Part shown: in pieces, positions 53,797 to 62,655 of the stretch | Layout of the letters: each line of letters opens with the position of its first letter | How positions within the stretch are numbered: the stretch's first letter is position 1 | Source: Agrobacterium vitis | Lineage (GTDB): Bacteria > Pseudomonadota > Alphaproteobacteria > Rhizobiales > Rhizobiaceae | Length of the DNA stretch: 64,000 nt | Assembly (NCBI RefSeq): GCF_014926405.1 | Contig: NZ_JACXXJ020000005.1 | Span: forward strand, 67,001 to 131,000 | Direction: 5' to 3' | Notes under the pieces: model-generated | What the model saw: only the letters and a program-made list of their open reading frames with translations | What the model was told of the DNA's origin: nothing | Databases searched by the model: none | Program-made: the position numbers and the translations under genes

Positions 53797-55293
53797 ATGA
53801 CCGAACAAAACACCGAAACCGCCCTTTCCTCCGACGCCACCGAGGTGCGCCGCCAGAAACTGGCGCTGCTGCGCCAGCAGATCGGCGATGTCTATCCAGC
53901 CCATTTCCACCGCACCGCCACCACGGCTGAACTGGCCGAAAAATATGCGGATCTGGCACCGGATACGGAATCGGGCGATACGGTTACGGTTGCAGGCCGC
54001 ATTTATTCCTCGCGCAATTCCGGCATGTTCATGGACCTGCGCGATGCATCGGGCAAGATCCAGATTTTCAGCCACAAGGACATGACGCCGGAAGCGGCCC
54101 GCGCCATGCTGCCGATGATCGATCTGGGTGACATTATTGGCGTGACCGGTCCGGTGCGCCGCACCAAGCGTGGTGAGCTGACGATCAACGCCGAAACCAT
54201 CATCATGCTGACCAAGACTTTGCTGCCGATGCCGGAGAAATATCATGGCGTTACGGATATCGAAGTGCGCTATCGCAAGCGCCATCTCGACATTCTAACC
54301 AATGACGAATCCAAGCTTCGCTTCCAGCAGCGCTCCAAGATCGTTTCCGGCATCCGCCGTTTCATGGAAAGCGATGGCTTCATGGAGGTGGAAACCCCCA
54401 TGCTGCAATCCGTTTATGGCGGTGCGTCTGCCGATCCGTTCAAGACCCATCACAACACGCTGAAGCAGGATATGTATCTGCGCATTGCGCCGGAGCTGTT
54501 TCTGAAGCGCACGCTGGTCTCTGGCCTTGCCGACAAGATTTTCGAAATCAACCGCAACTTCCGCAATGAAGGCGTGTCCACCCGGCACAATCCAGAATTC
54601 ACCATGATGGAATGTTACTGGGCCTATGCCGACTATGAAGACGTGATGGATCTGGTCGAGCGCCTGTTTGCCGACCTTGCCATGCGCATTCATGGCTCGA
54701 CCGAATTTGCCTTTGGCGACAAGGAAATTTCCTTCAAGGGGCCGTTCAAGCGGGTGCCGATGCCGGATGCCGTCAAGGACGTCACGGGTATCGACTTCCT
54801 GGCCATCAAGACCGATGAGGAGGCCCGCGCGGCTGCCAAGGCTGCCGGGTTTGCGGTCGAAAAGGATTGGACCTGGGGCGAATGTCTGTCCTTCATCTTT
54901 GAAGAAAAGGTCGAGGGCACGCTGATCCAGCCAAGCCATGTGACGCATTTCCCCAAGGACATCTCGCCCTTCGCCAAGGAAGTGCCGGGCGAGCCGCGTC
55001 TGGTGGAACGGTTTGAGACCTATTGCAACGCCTGGGAAATCGGCAATGCCTTTTCCGAGCTGAACGACCCGGAAGAGCAGCGCAAGCGCATGGTCGAGCA
55101 GCTGGAACAGGCCCATGCCCGTGGCGAAAAGGACAAGCAGCTCGACGACGAATTCCTCGATGCCATTGACCAGGGCATGCCGCCAGCCGGTGGACTTGGC
55201 ATTGGCGTCGATCGCCTGATCATGCTGCTGACCAATGCGCCTTCGATCCGTGACATTATTCTCTTCCCGGCGCGACGCGCCAAGGTCGATTGA
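53797..55293 (+). CDS. lysS: Lysyl-tRNA synthetase, class II
   Basis: This 498-residue class II synthetase has an OB-fold anticodon domain (about 65-160; GRIYSSRNSGMFMDLRD), motif 2 NRNFRNEGVSTRHNPEFTM and motif 3 GGLGIGVDRLIMLL. LysS charges tRNA(Lys). The length fits the family (E. coli LysS 505). This is the class II form, not the class I LysK found in some alphaproteobacteria. It is monocistronic with its own terminator-like hairpin behind it. Confidence 0.96.
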   Translation: MTEQNTETALSSDATEVRRQKLALLRQQIGDVYPAHFHRTATTAELAEKYADLAPDTESGDTVTVAGRIYSSRNSGMFMDLRDASGKIQIFSHKDMTPEAARAMLPMIDLGDIIGVTGPVRRTKRGELTINAETIIMLTKTLLPMPEKYHGVTDIEVRYRKRHLDILTNDESKLRFQQRSKIVSGIRRFMESDGFMEVETPMLQSVYGGASADPFKTHHNTLKQDMYLRIAPELFLKRTLVSGLADKIFEINRNFRNEGVSTRHNPEFTMMECYWAYADYEDVMDLVERLFADLAMRIHGSTEFAFGDKEISFKGPFKRVPMPDAVKDVTGIDFLAIKTDEEARAAAKAAGFAVEKDWTWGECLSFIFEEKVEGTLIQPSHVTHFPKDISPFAKEVPGEPRLVERFETYCNAWEIGNAFSELNDPEEQRKRMVEQLEQAHARGEKDKQLDDEFLDAIDQGMPPAGGLGIGVDRLIMLLTNAPSIRDIILFPARRAKVD

Positions 55294-55330
55294 TAGCGCC
55301 GGTCAAGCAGCGAGGCTGAAAAGCTCTATC

Positions 55331-55361
55331 GCATCGTGCCGATTCGTTTTCTGCACGATGC
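55331..55361. terminator. Hairpin between convergent lysS and the next gene
   Basis: GCATCGTGC (55331-55339) pairs with GCACGATGC (55353-55361) around a T-rich 13-nt loop. It lies between convergent genes and may serve both. Confidence 0.55.
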
Positions 55362-55385
55362 TATTTCGGCGCGATTATGGCGTCT

Positions 55386-56612
55386 TTATCGCAGTGAAAT
55401 TCCGCGTGGCAGAACCGAGGGTGTGGCGCTAGGCTCTGTCACCAGCGGTTTTGAATCACTCTGCGCTTCGGCTTTCGCAGCGGTTTCTGCTGTCGGCTTA
55501 TCTGTGCCTGTGACCATGGATTTGATCGAACTCAGCCAGCCCTTGCTTTCCACGGCCTGTGGCGTCGGATCGGCTGCGACCACTGGCGATGTTGCCGCCG
55601 GAGCAGATGCTGCGGCGGGTGACGCAGGTGCCGGAGCGGGTTCTCCTGCCTTTTCGCTACCTGCGTGTTCAACACCTTGCTGTTGAGTGGGCGCTTTGTC
55701 GGCGTTTGCCTGATGAGGGGTCGCGTTGTCGGAGTGGCTGCCCTCCTCAGCTTGGGCAAGAGGGGGGGCATGGGCAGGAGGGGCTGCATCGGCAGCCGGG
55801 GCGGCGTCATGTGCCGGTGCTGCCGGTTTCTCTTCAGCGCCGAAAATCATGCCTTTAAGCGAGGCGATCAAGCCGGCCTTTTCCTCAGCTGGGGCTTCGC
55901 TGCCATGCGCCTCGGCTGGAGCCGCCTCACCATGCGCTGCCTCGCCATGCGAGCTCTGCCCTTCCTTGGGTTTTTCCTTGGCGTGCCCATCTTCTTTCGC
56001 GTGGCCGCCTTCTTTCTTGCTTTCGCCTTCGGGCGTGGCAACAACGGGCTTTTCGCAAGGGGCCGCGTCCGTCAGCTTGGCCATCATGGTGTTTGCGTCG
56101 GCCAGCGGCATTTCCACCCGCTCGCCGTAAAAATCGCCATTGCCATTGGCCGGTTTGTCGACATAGCGCGCCGTCAGGCTCTGCATCTGCGCGGTTTCGG
56201 CTAGCTGGGCGGGATTGGGAATATAAATGACATCTGCGCCAATGGCGCGGCCGCGAATGTCGGATTGGTCCTTCGGCCCGTTCTTATCGAGCACGACGAC
56301 CTGAACGAGATCTGGTTTTTCCGTCTCAGCAACGGATTTGGCGATGCGGAGCGCGGTCTTGATGCGGGTTACGCCATCGGTTGCGTCCGTGGTGACATAT
56401 TTACGCACCCACAGCCGGTCCTTGCGCTTGATGGTGGCCGATTGCAGTTCCATGCAGGTCAGGCCGTTGACCTCGCTATAGGATGGCCCGAGCAGCGCAT
56501 CACGGCCGATATAGACGGCAGCCGAACCCGTTGCACCGCACAGGACAGCAACGCCGCCGACGATCAGCAGGAGCTTGCGCGACAAATGGATTTTGCCTGG
56601 CAATAGCTTCAC
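55386..56612 (-). CDS. Membrane-anchored Ala/Pro/Glu-rich hypothetical protein
   Basis: This protein of about 408 residues has one N-terminal span (LLLIVGGVAVLCGATGSAAVY), a folded region (to about residue 185) of unknown family, and a long low-complexity tail rich in Ala, Pro, Glu, His and Lys. The tail holds two similar amphipathic motifs, GLIASLKGMIFGAEEKP and GWLSSIKSMVTGTDKP. It should be periplasmic and anchored by its N-terminus. The start is unclear: GTG 56612 places the anchor correctly, while GTG codons at 56636 and 56654 are possible. I do not recognise a function. Confidence 0.7.
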   Translation of the reverse strand: MKLLPGKIHLSRKLLLIVGGVAVLCGATGSAAVYIGRDALLGPSYSEVNGLTCMELQSATIKRKDRLWVRKYVTTDATDGVTRIKTALRIAKSVAETEKPDLVQVVVLDKNGPKDQSDIRGRAIGADVIYIPNPAQLAETAQMQSLTARYVDKPANGNGDFYGERVEMPLADANTMMAKLTDAAPCEKPVVATPEGESKKEGGHAKEDGHAKEKPKEGQSSHGEAAHGEAAPAEAHGSEAPAEEKAGLIASLKGMIFGAEEKPAAPAHDAAPAADAAPPAHAPPLAQAEEGSHSDNATPHQANADKAPTQQQGVEHAGSEKAGEPAPAPASPAAASAPAATSPVVAADPTPQAVESKGWLSSIKSMVTGTDKPTAETAAKAEAQSDSKPLVTEPSATPSVLPRGISLR

Positions 56613-56775
56613 GACACACGATATCCCATGGCCCACTCCACAAACGCAAAACACCCCCTAGTTTTAGGAGTTTCCTGTTGCCGAAGGCTTAATTGGGTAT
56701 ATTCGTTTTTCTTTATCGTCGTATATTCGCAACCACGGTTAATGAGGGTGTAATCAGTTCCCGTATGAAGTTTAG

Positions 56776-57684
56776 TTAAGAAGCAGGTTCTGCAATAGAT
56801 TGAACCTCAAGGGCTTTTCGCCGTGCCACCACCTGTTCGCGCCAAACCGTAAACAGACCCGCTCCCACCACAATGACCGAGCCCAGCACCATATTGCGGG
56901 TCAGGCTTTCGCCAAACACCGTCACCGCGATGATCGAGCCTAAGACCAGCTGGTAATAGGCAATCGGTTGCAGCACCACGGCATTCAAATGCTCATAGGC
57001 CTTGATCAGCGACAGATGCCCGGCAATGCCGGTGCAGCACAGCGCCAGCATCCAGAACCAATCCTGTCTGGCAATCGGGGCTAAGAAAAATGGCGCCATG
57101 CAATTGGCCCCGACAAAGCCGACCATGCACATATAGAAAAAGCTGGTGACGGGCGGATCGTCGCGGCTGACCAGCCGCGTCAGAATGCCGTAAAAAGCCC
57201 CTGATAGCGCGCAGAACAGTGGTAGCGCCACCATCAGGCTGAAACTGCCCGAGCCCGGCGAAAGGATCAGCACCACGCCGAGCATGCCGACCAGGATCGC
57301 CGTCCAGCGCCGCCAGCCCACCTGTTCGCCCAGCAGCGGCACCGACAGCAGCGCCACGAAAATCGGCCCGGCGGCAAAGATCGCCTGCGATTGGGCAAGC
57401 CCGACATAGTGAAAGGCAGCAATCGACACCAGGATCTGCGCACCCAGCAACAGGCCCCGCAGGATTTGCAGGATAGGTCGTTTGGTTTTTACGGCAGCGA
57501 CCAAGCCATTGCGGCTGCGGGCGGCCAGAATGAGCGCGAAGATCGCAAAGGCCCAATAGCGCACGGTGGCGACCACGACCGGCGAATAGCTATCGCCCAG
57601 ATGCTTGGAAATGCCATCCTGCATGGAAAACACCGTATAGGCGGCAAAGGCAAAGACATAGCCAAGCGAAGTCGATTTCATCAT
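56776..57684 (-). CDS. EamA/DMT family transporter
   Basis: This 302-residue inner-membrane protein has ten hydrophobic spans in two EamA repeats, starting SLGYVFAFAAYTVFSMQDGISK and with IAYYQLVLGSIIAVTVFGE in the second half. DMT carriers export metabolites, amino acids or drugs; the substrate is unknown. Two adjacent ATGs (MMKSTS) could start it. It diverges from the SH3-like gene across 296 bp. Confidence 0.88.
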   Translation of the reverse strand: MMKSTSLGYVFAFAAYTVFSMQDGISKHLGDSYSPVVVATVRYWAFAIFALILAARSRNGLVAAVKTKRPILQILRGLLLGAQILVSIAAFHYVGLAQSQAIFAAGPIFVALLSVPLLGEQVGWRRWTAILVGMLGVVLILSPGSGSFSLMVALPLFCALSGAFYGILTRLVSRDDPPVTSFFYMCMVGFVGANCMAPFFLAPIARQDWFWMLALCCTGIAGHLSLIKAYEHLNAVVLQPIAYYQLVLGSIIAVTVFGESLTRNMVLGSVIVVGAGLFTVWREQVVARRKALEVQSIAEPAS

Positions 57685-57942
57685 GTCAACAAACGGAGAA
57701 AAGGGCCATCGAAGAGAGACGAGGCCAGTAAACCAACGGGGGAGTGCGGGTAGCGCGAAGACCCTACCTTGTCATCATCGGGGAACGAAAACAACGCCTG
57801 AAGCTTATTTACAGTCGAAATCAATCATAAACATCATTGCACAGGGGTAGCCACTTTATCCGAACTGAGTGTCCACCTGAATTTAACGGATCATCGGGTA
57901 AGACCATGTGACCGTGAAAACGTGGCGCGTCACCGCCCACAG

Positions 57943-57961
57943 AAAGGCCAGCAGGCCTTTT
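57943..57961 (+). promoter_or_regulatory. Hairpin with T-run in the leader of the SH3-like gene
   Basis: AAAGGCC (57943-57949), loop AGCA, GGCCTTT (57954-57960) then T, ending about 10 nt before the ribosome site of the gene at 57981. It could be a small attenuator or shield the ribosome site. The rest of the 57685-57980 gap shows nothing I can name. Confidence 0.4.
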
Positions 57962-57980
57962 CCAGCAACAGGAGAATGCC

Positions 57981-58577
57981 ATGCCTCCAGCAGCCAGTCT
58001 CAGCCGCAGGCTTTTGTGCCGAATGACCGGGCGCAGCATGCTGGCGTTTTTCCTGGGATTTGCCGCCATGCCGGCCTTCAGCCAGACGGTGATACCGGCA
58101 CCTTCTGTCAATGGTCAGGGGAATGGCACACAAGGCGGAATGGATTTTCCCGATCCCTATCTCTGGCACGTCACCGGCCTCAAGCCTGGCCAGCAATTGC
58201 CGGTTCTATCCGGTGCAGGCCCGAATTTCCGGATTATCCATGCGCTGACCGAAGGCACGCCGGTTGATATGCAGAACTGTATGGAAAGCCGGGGCGGTTA
58301 TTGGTGCCGGATCGCCACCGTGGACCGTCCGCGCATCAGCGGCTGGGTGGATGGCCGCTATGTCGTCAAAACCGGCGGCGATCCGCCGGGGATGATTGGC
58401 GGCGTGCCGGTCGATCCGGTGATTGAACTGCCGGTTGGCAAGGGGAATGGCGGCCAAGGCAACGGGGGGAAGGGCAGGGGCCAGGGCGGACAGGGTTCCA
58501 GCTGGCAGAACAATGGCGGCGGCTATGGCAACCCGTTCGGCAATAGCAACGGGGCAGGCGGCAATAGCGACGAGTGA
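57981..58577 (+). CDS. Exported SH3-like domain protein with Gly-rich tail
   Basis: This 198-residue protein has an N-terminal hydrophobic signal (MLAFFLGFAAMPAFS), a bacterial SH3-like domain (about 45-130; LWHVTGLKPGQQLPVLSGAG, then WCRIATVD and GWVDGRYVV) and a Gly/Asn/Gln-rich tail. SH3-like domains of this type bind cell-wall peptides or appear in envelope proteins. The ATG has AGGAG 7 nt upstream. The tail suggests an unstructured C-terminus in the periplasm. Confidence 0.82.
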   Translation: MPPAASLSRRLLCRMTGRSMLAFFLGFAAMPAFSQTVIPAPSVNGQGNGTQGGMDFPDPYLWHVTGLKPGQQLPVLSGAGPNFRIIHALTEGTPVDMQNCMESRGGYWCRIATVDRPRISGWVDGRYVVKTGGDPPGMIGGVPVDPVIELPVGKGNGGQGNGGKGRGQGGQGSSWQNNGGGYGNPFGNSNGAGGNSDE

Positions 58578-58593
58578 GGTTTTTCTTTAACAA

Positions 58594-58623
58594 AAAAGGG
58601 CGCAGCCTTTGCCGCGCCCTTTT
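58594..58623. terminator. Bidirectional intrinsic terminator
   Basis: AAAAGGGCGC (58594-58603) pairs with GCGCCCTTTT (58614-58623) around 10 nt, with A- and T-runs on both sides. It ends both the SH3-like gene and the convergent tal gene. Confidence 0.85.
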
Positions 58624-58642
58624 CCTCAAGATATCGTCGAAA

Positions 58643-59599
58643 TCAGGCGGCCAGCTTCTTTGCCACCATGCCGCGCAGGGTGCCAAGATCCTTGGCGAAG
58701 GCGCGAATGCCTTCCGACAGCTTTTCCGTCGCCATGGCATCTTCGTTCAGCGCCCAGCGGAACGCCTTTTCATCCAGCGACACCAGCGGATCGGGCGTGG
58801 TCTTTTCAGGCGAGAGCACGCGGGGCAGATCGCCGGTCGCCGCATCCAGCTCATCCAGCAGCGCCGGGCTGATCGTCAACCGGTCGCAACCGGCCAAAGC
58901 TTCAATCTCGCCCGCGTTGCGGAACGACGCGCCCATGACGATGGTTTCGATGCCGTTGACCTTGTAGAAATTATAGATCTGGCGCACCGACACCACGCCC
59001 GGATCGGTTTCAGAGGTGTAGTTCTCGCCGGTCGATTTCTTGTACCAGTCGAGAATACGCCCGACGAAAGGCGAAATCAGGAACACCTTGGCTTCCGCGC
59101 AGGCAATGGCCTGGGCCTTGGAAAACAGCAGGGTCAGGTTGCAGTCAATGCCTTCCTTTTGCAGCACTTCGGCGGCGCGAATGCCTTCCCAGGTCGAGGC
59201 GAGCTTGATCAGGATACGATCCTTCTCGATGCCACGCTCCTTATATTGCGCAATGATGGCGCGGGCCTTATTGAGCGAGGCCTGCGTATCGAAGGACAGA
59301 TCGGCATCCACTTCGGTCGAGACCCGGCCCGGAACGATCTTGGCGAGCGCCGCACCAACCGAAATCGCCAGCCTGTCGGCGATAGCCTCGGTTACGGCAT
59401 CAGAGGCGCCGCCCTTGGCCTTGCCCCATTTGATCGCCTCTTCGAAGGCATCGGCAAACATGTCGGTGCCCAAGGCTTTCAGCACGATGGTCGGGTTGGT
59501 GGTGCAATCCACCGGCTTCAGGCGGGTTACGGCCTCAATGTCACCGGTGTCGGCGACAACCGTGGTCATGGCGCGAAGCTGTTCGAGTTTCGAAGTCAT
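58643..59599 (-). CDS. tal: Transaldolase
   Basis: This 318-residue TalB-type transaldolase (E. coli TalB 317) moves a dihydroxyacetone unit between sugar phosphates in the pentose phosphate pathway. The Schiff-base Lys is Lys132 in [16 protein letters not shown], and the N-terminus [14 protein letters not shown] is classic. It diverges from a SorC-type regulator across a 211-bp region that contains a strong palindrome. No other pentose phosphate gene is adjacent. Confidence 0.95.
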   Translation of the reverse strand: MTSKLEQLRAMTTVVADTGDIEAVTRLKPVDCTTNPTIVLKALGTDMFADAFEEAIKWGKAKGGASDAVTEAIADRLAISVGAALAKIVPGRVSTEVDADLSFDTQASLNKARAIIAQYKERGIEKDRILIKLASTWEGIRAAEVLQKEGIDCNLTLLFSKAQAIACAEAKVFLISPFVGRILDWYKKSTGENYTSETDPGVVSVRQIYNFYKVNGIETIVMGASFRNAGEIEALAGCDRLTISPALLDELDAATGDLPRVLSPEKTTPDPLVSLDEKAFRWALNEDAMATEKLSEGIRAFAKDLGTLRGMVAKKLAA

Positions 59600-59732
59600 C
59601 AGGCAATTCCTTCATGTCACATATTAAATGAACACTGGACGGGCATTTGCGTTCCTACACGTCTTTGCGACCTGGGGACCATATCCTTTGTCCTTTGATC
59701 TGAATATCGGGATAGAAGGGCATTAAGTCAAG

Positions 59733-59760
59733 ACATTTGTCCGTTGGATTTGACAAATGT
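59733..59760. promoter_or_regulatory. Candidate operator for the SorC-type regulator
   Basis: ACATTTGTC (59733-59741) and GACAAATGT (59752-59760) form a perfect 9-bp inverted repeat with a 10-bp spacer. It lies in the divergent tal/regulator region, 50 bp before the regulator's start. Arms separated by one helical turn suit a dimeric helix-turn-helix protein. Confidence 0.65.
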
Positions 59761-59810
59761 TGCATGGCTTGCGATAGTCAGGAGACGGAAAACAGGGGAC
59801 AATTCGCATC

Positions 59811-60788
59811 GTGGTCAAGCTTCGCCGGGAGACCCAGAGCAGCTATTCGGAGGCGGCATCGCTGCGGCTTCGGGCTGCCTGGCTCTATTATAACCAGGGA
59901 CTGACCCAGAAGGATGTGGCCGAACGGCTCGGCATCAGCCGCTCGACGGTGATCCGGCTGCTGGATGAGGCGTTGAAGCGCTCCGAAGTGCAGATCTGGA
60001 TTGCCGAAGGCATCGACGATTGCGTCGAACTGGCGGTCAAGCTGGAAAACACCTTCGGCCTGGATGAGGCCGTGGTCGTGCCATCCTCTGCCGGGCAGGA
60101 CGCCGAAGGCATCGCCCGCGCCGTCGGTCTGGCGCTTGGCCAGTTCCTGACTGAAGTGGTCACCGACAATGCAACCATCGGCGTCGGCTGGGGCCGCACC
60201 ATGACGGCGTCGCTGGCCGGTTTTCGCCCGCCGCGCCGGGAAAATTGCAAGGTCGTCTCGCTGCTGGGCGGCATTGTCGCCGTTCACCAGACCAATCCCA
60301 TCGACTATACATGGCGGCTCGCCAGCCAACTGGGGGCGGAATGCTATATGTTCCTGGCCCCGCTGCTGGTCGATAGCGTCGCCACCAAACGGGCGCTGAT
60401 TGAGGATTGCGGGTTGAAAACCCTCTATGACCTCGCCGAAAATCTCGATCTCGCCGTGGTCTCCTGCGGCGATATCCGCCCGCAATCCACCTCGCTGTCG
60501 GAAGGCTTCATCAGCCGCGCCACGCTGAACGAACTGATCGAGGCTGGCTGCGTCTGCGACACCATGTTCAACTTCCTCGATGCCGAAGGCCGCTCGGTCT
60601 CCCACCCGATCAACGAGCGGGTCATGTCAGTTAATCTCGACACGCTGAAAAAAGCCAAGCACATCGTCATCGCCTCCGGCGGCGCCCACCGCGCCATCGC
60701 CATCCGCGCCACCATGCGCCGCATCGGGTGCAACACGCTTATTACGGACGAGGCGGCGGCGCGGGAGTTGTTGGGGTTGGTGGGGTGA
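59811..60788 (+). CDS. SorC/DeoR-type sugar-binding transcriptional regulator
   Basis: This 325-residue regulator has an N-terminal helix-turn-helix (about 18-60; LTQKDVAERLGISRSTVIRLL) and a C-terminal SorC sugar-phosphate-binding domain with VGWGRTMTASLAG and VSLLGGIVAVH. Such proteins respond to phosphorylated sugars. The GTG start follows AGGGGA. Its position suggests control of tal and of itself, and possibly of sugar or polyol genes elsewhere. The last 27 codons exist again as a remnant at 61946-62030. Confidence 0.88.
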   Translation: MVKLRRETQSSYSEAASLRLRAAWLYYNQGLTQKDVAERLGISRSTVIRLLDEALKRSEVQIWIAEGIDDCVELAVKLENTFGLDEAVVVPSSAGQDAEGIARAVGLALGQFLTEVVTDNATIGVGWGRTMTASLAGFRPPRRENCKVVSLLGGIVAVHQTNPIDYTWRLASQLGAECYMFLAPLLVDSVATKRALIEDCGLKTLYDLAENLDLAVVSCGDIRPQSTSLSEGFISRATLNELIEAGCVCDTMFNFLDAEGRSVSHPINERVMSVNLDTLKKAKHIVIASGGAHRAIAIRATMRRIGCNTLITDEAAARELLGLVG

Positions 60789-60873
60789 GAAATGACAGGG
60801 TCGTTTGAGGATCTCGCTTGGCGGCGCGATTGCTATGCCACATAGCCCGAAGAGCGTTTTAATAGTTTCCAAT

Positions 60874-61866
60874 CTATGTAGACCTGAAGAATTCCGCTGC
60901 CAATGTTGCGGCGTAATCGTGGATTGCGGTTCGGTCTAACCCTGCGTCATCCATAAACAGTTCAGGTGCGGCTTCTCGTCCTATCTCAGATCCTTCCGGG
61001 AGGAAGGTGTAATGACCGACACCTCCCGTCAAAATCTCATATCTACAATTCGGAATATTTTGGAACAGCCATTTGCAGCACTGGTCTGGTGGCGCAACAG
61101 TGTCTTCGTCACCGCCTATCAGATGGACAGGTTTGTTGATAGCCTGAAGACTATCCTGAGAGAAACCCAGCACGGAACGACCCGGAGCAATTGCGAATGC
61201 CGCACGGATTCTGCGATCCGAAAAGTCTGAGCGCCTTTGCTCCCAAGACCTTCGAAAAACCGGGTTTTCAAAGAGTTTCGGCAGTTCATCGGCGAGGTTT
61301 GGAAATTCTCGCGGCCCACGGATCGGACTCTTTTCCGGGTTGTCGGGCTCGAACTGTGAAAATGCGATACGCGCTCCAGACAGTAAAAGTGCCGTATACG
61401 CTCCGGCTGAGAAGCCCGCAGCGAAAATTTGATCGCCGGTTTCGACTCGTAGTTCGTTGCGCCAATTGGGGTCGTCGAGAATAGCTGTCAGGTCTTTCGC
61501 GCGCTCCCACATGCAGAGGAACCCTTCTGCGCGAAAAGGTTCGAAGGCCGTATGTCCGTGGTGGTTCACCGCTAACGCGACAAAGCCCTGCTCGGCCAGC
61601 CGGAAGCCAAGCCATTCCAAACCAGCGGCTGTGGAGCCTGTTCCGTGCGACAATAGAACAAGCGGCAACGTCCCGTCCGCATGCGCTATCTGCGCGTTGA
61701 CAGCAACGGGTTGTTTCCTGAACCAGGATTTCTCGACGAGAGGATGAGCGGACGACTTCTCGTCTGTCGGATACCAAGCGGTCCATGGTAGTGGACGCGG
61801 ACCAGAACCATCCCAATTCAATCGCAGGGGATCGAAACTAGAGCCTGTTCTAAAGCCAACTGGCAT
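60874..61866 (-). CDS. Alpha/beta hydrolase family protein
   Basis: This 330-residue hydrolase has the nucleophile elbow AAGFSAGAYTALLL (Ser in GFSAG), the oxyanion-like LVLLSHGTGSTA and a late IGGDEDTVAPPDQ with the acid plus GGVGHYTF with the His. It resembles dienelactone hydrolases or PAF-acetylhydrolase-like enzymes; the substrate is unknown. The ATG has GGAGG 5 nt upstream. By eye its DNA is less GC-rich than the neighbours, and it sits between the regulator's end and a decayed copy of that end, so it was probably acquired by insertion. Confidence 0.85.
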   Translation of the reverse strand: MPVGFRTGSSFDPLRLNWDGSGPRPLPWTAWYPTDEKSSAHPLVEKSWFRKQPVAVNAQIAHADGTLPLVLLSHGTGSTAAGLEWLGFRLAEQGFVALAVNHHGHTAFEPFRAEGFLCMWERAKDLTAILDDPNWRNELRVETGDQIFAAGFSAGAYTALLLSGARIAFSQFEPDNPEKSPIRGPREFPNLADELPKLFENPVFRRSWEQRRSDFSDRRIRAAFAIAPGRSVLGFSQDSLQAINKPVHLIGGDEDTVAPPDQCCKWLFQNIPNCRYEILTGGVGHYTFLPEGSEIGREAAPELFMDDAGLDRTAIHDYAATLAAEFFRST

Positions 61867-61945
61867 GGAGCCTCCATAAAGCGAGCACCTAATATCTCAT
61901 CACAAATTGATTGTTCTTCCTACCCCCCCGCTTTCTCAGTCTCTA

Positions 61946-62030
61946 CCGCGCCACTATGTTCCGCATCTGCTGCAATACACCAATCAAGGACGAGGAGGCG
62001 CCCAGGGAATTGTTACGGTTGGTGGGGTGA
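61946..62030 (+). pseudogene. Decayed duplicate of the SorC-type regulator's 3' end
   Basis: These 85 bp align without gaps to 60704-60788, 67 of 85 bases matching by hand count. The translated ends share 20 of 27 residues (RATM-RI--CNT then ARELLGLVG against PRELLRLVG) and the stop TGA is kept. The homology begins sharply at about 61946. It is a remnant of duplication or of a lost paralogue, not a working gene. Confidence 0.8.
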
Positions 62031-62075
62031 GGAGAGGACGTGTACTTTGCGCCCTCATTGTCGCCACTGCGGATT

Positions 62076-62522
62076 TCATTCCTCGTATCGGTTTGCGACA
62101 ACCATAGTCTGGTCTCTATTCGTCACGAGATCGACACGGCCACCTTTTTTGAAGCTGTCTGGGTAAACGAAGTACCGTACCGCCGCATCGAAAGATGGAC
62201 CTATTTTCGCATCCGTCCCGTAATCTCTTCCATCACCGGAAACTCTGTCACTCTTGAAATGCCACCCGCTCACGAGGCTTTGAAAGTCCTCGGGGTTAAT
62301 TCTAAACGCGCAAGTTACGATTAGGTCGGTGATGGCAGTTGCTGAACATTCGATGTCTCGAACCGACTGTGGCAGTTCCGAGATGTTCATGATGAAGGCG
62401 ACCCTTGCCGGGTCCTGGCGGTAGTCAGTGGCGATAAGATAGTAAAAGTACGCAAAAGGAAGCCCGGCGGCCAATAATATAATGATTGCATTCCTGGAAA
62501 AGCGTCGGCTTCGAAAACTCAC
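62076..62522 (-). CDS. Small membrane-anchored hypothetical protein
   Basis: This 148-residue protein has one N-terminal span (AIIILLAAGLPFAYFYYLI) and a polar, presumably periplasmic, remainder. I do not recognise the family. The GTG start has GGGGA upstream. Its base composition is more AT-rich than the flanking genes, like the alpha/beta hydrolase, so both may belong to one acquired segment. Confidence 0.6.
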   Translation of the reverse strand: MSFRSRRFSRNAIIILLAAGLPFAYFYYLIATDYRQDPARVAFIMNISELPQSVRDIECSATAITDLIVTCAFRINPEDFQSLVSGWHFKSDRVSGDGRDYGTDAKIGPSFDAAVRYFVYPDSFKKGGRVDLVTNRDQTMVVANRYEE

Positions 62523-62624
62523 TCACATTCCCCACATACAGTCACTCATCTATCTGAGTATTGCTAATTCCGGTTCAGGTGTAACCACGACGTCGGTTTA
62601 GGGGCAAGGGGCAGCATCGGACGT

Positions 62625-62652
62625 CATCCGCCATCCGCCATCCGCCATCCAC
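62625..62652. repeat. Four copies of a 7-nt tandem repeat
   Basis: CATCCGC occurs at 62625, 62632 and 62639, then as CATCCAC at 62646. It lies just beyond the stop of the Ada-like gene. A simple-sequence tract of this kind can vary in copy number by slippage. Confidence 0.75.
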
Positions 62653-62655
62653 CAC

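Noticed and set aside
61907..62107. 66-codon plus-strand open frame near the hydrolase
   Set aside because: It reads the regulator remnant in the wrong frame; the remnant's own frame explains the sequence better.
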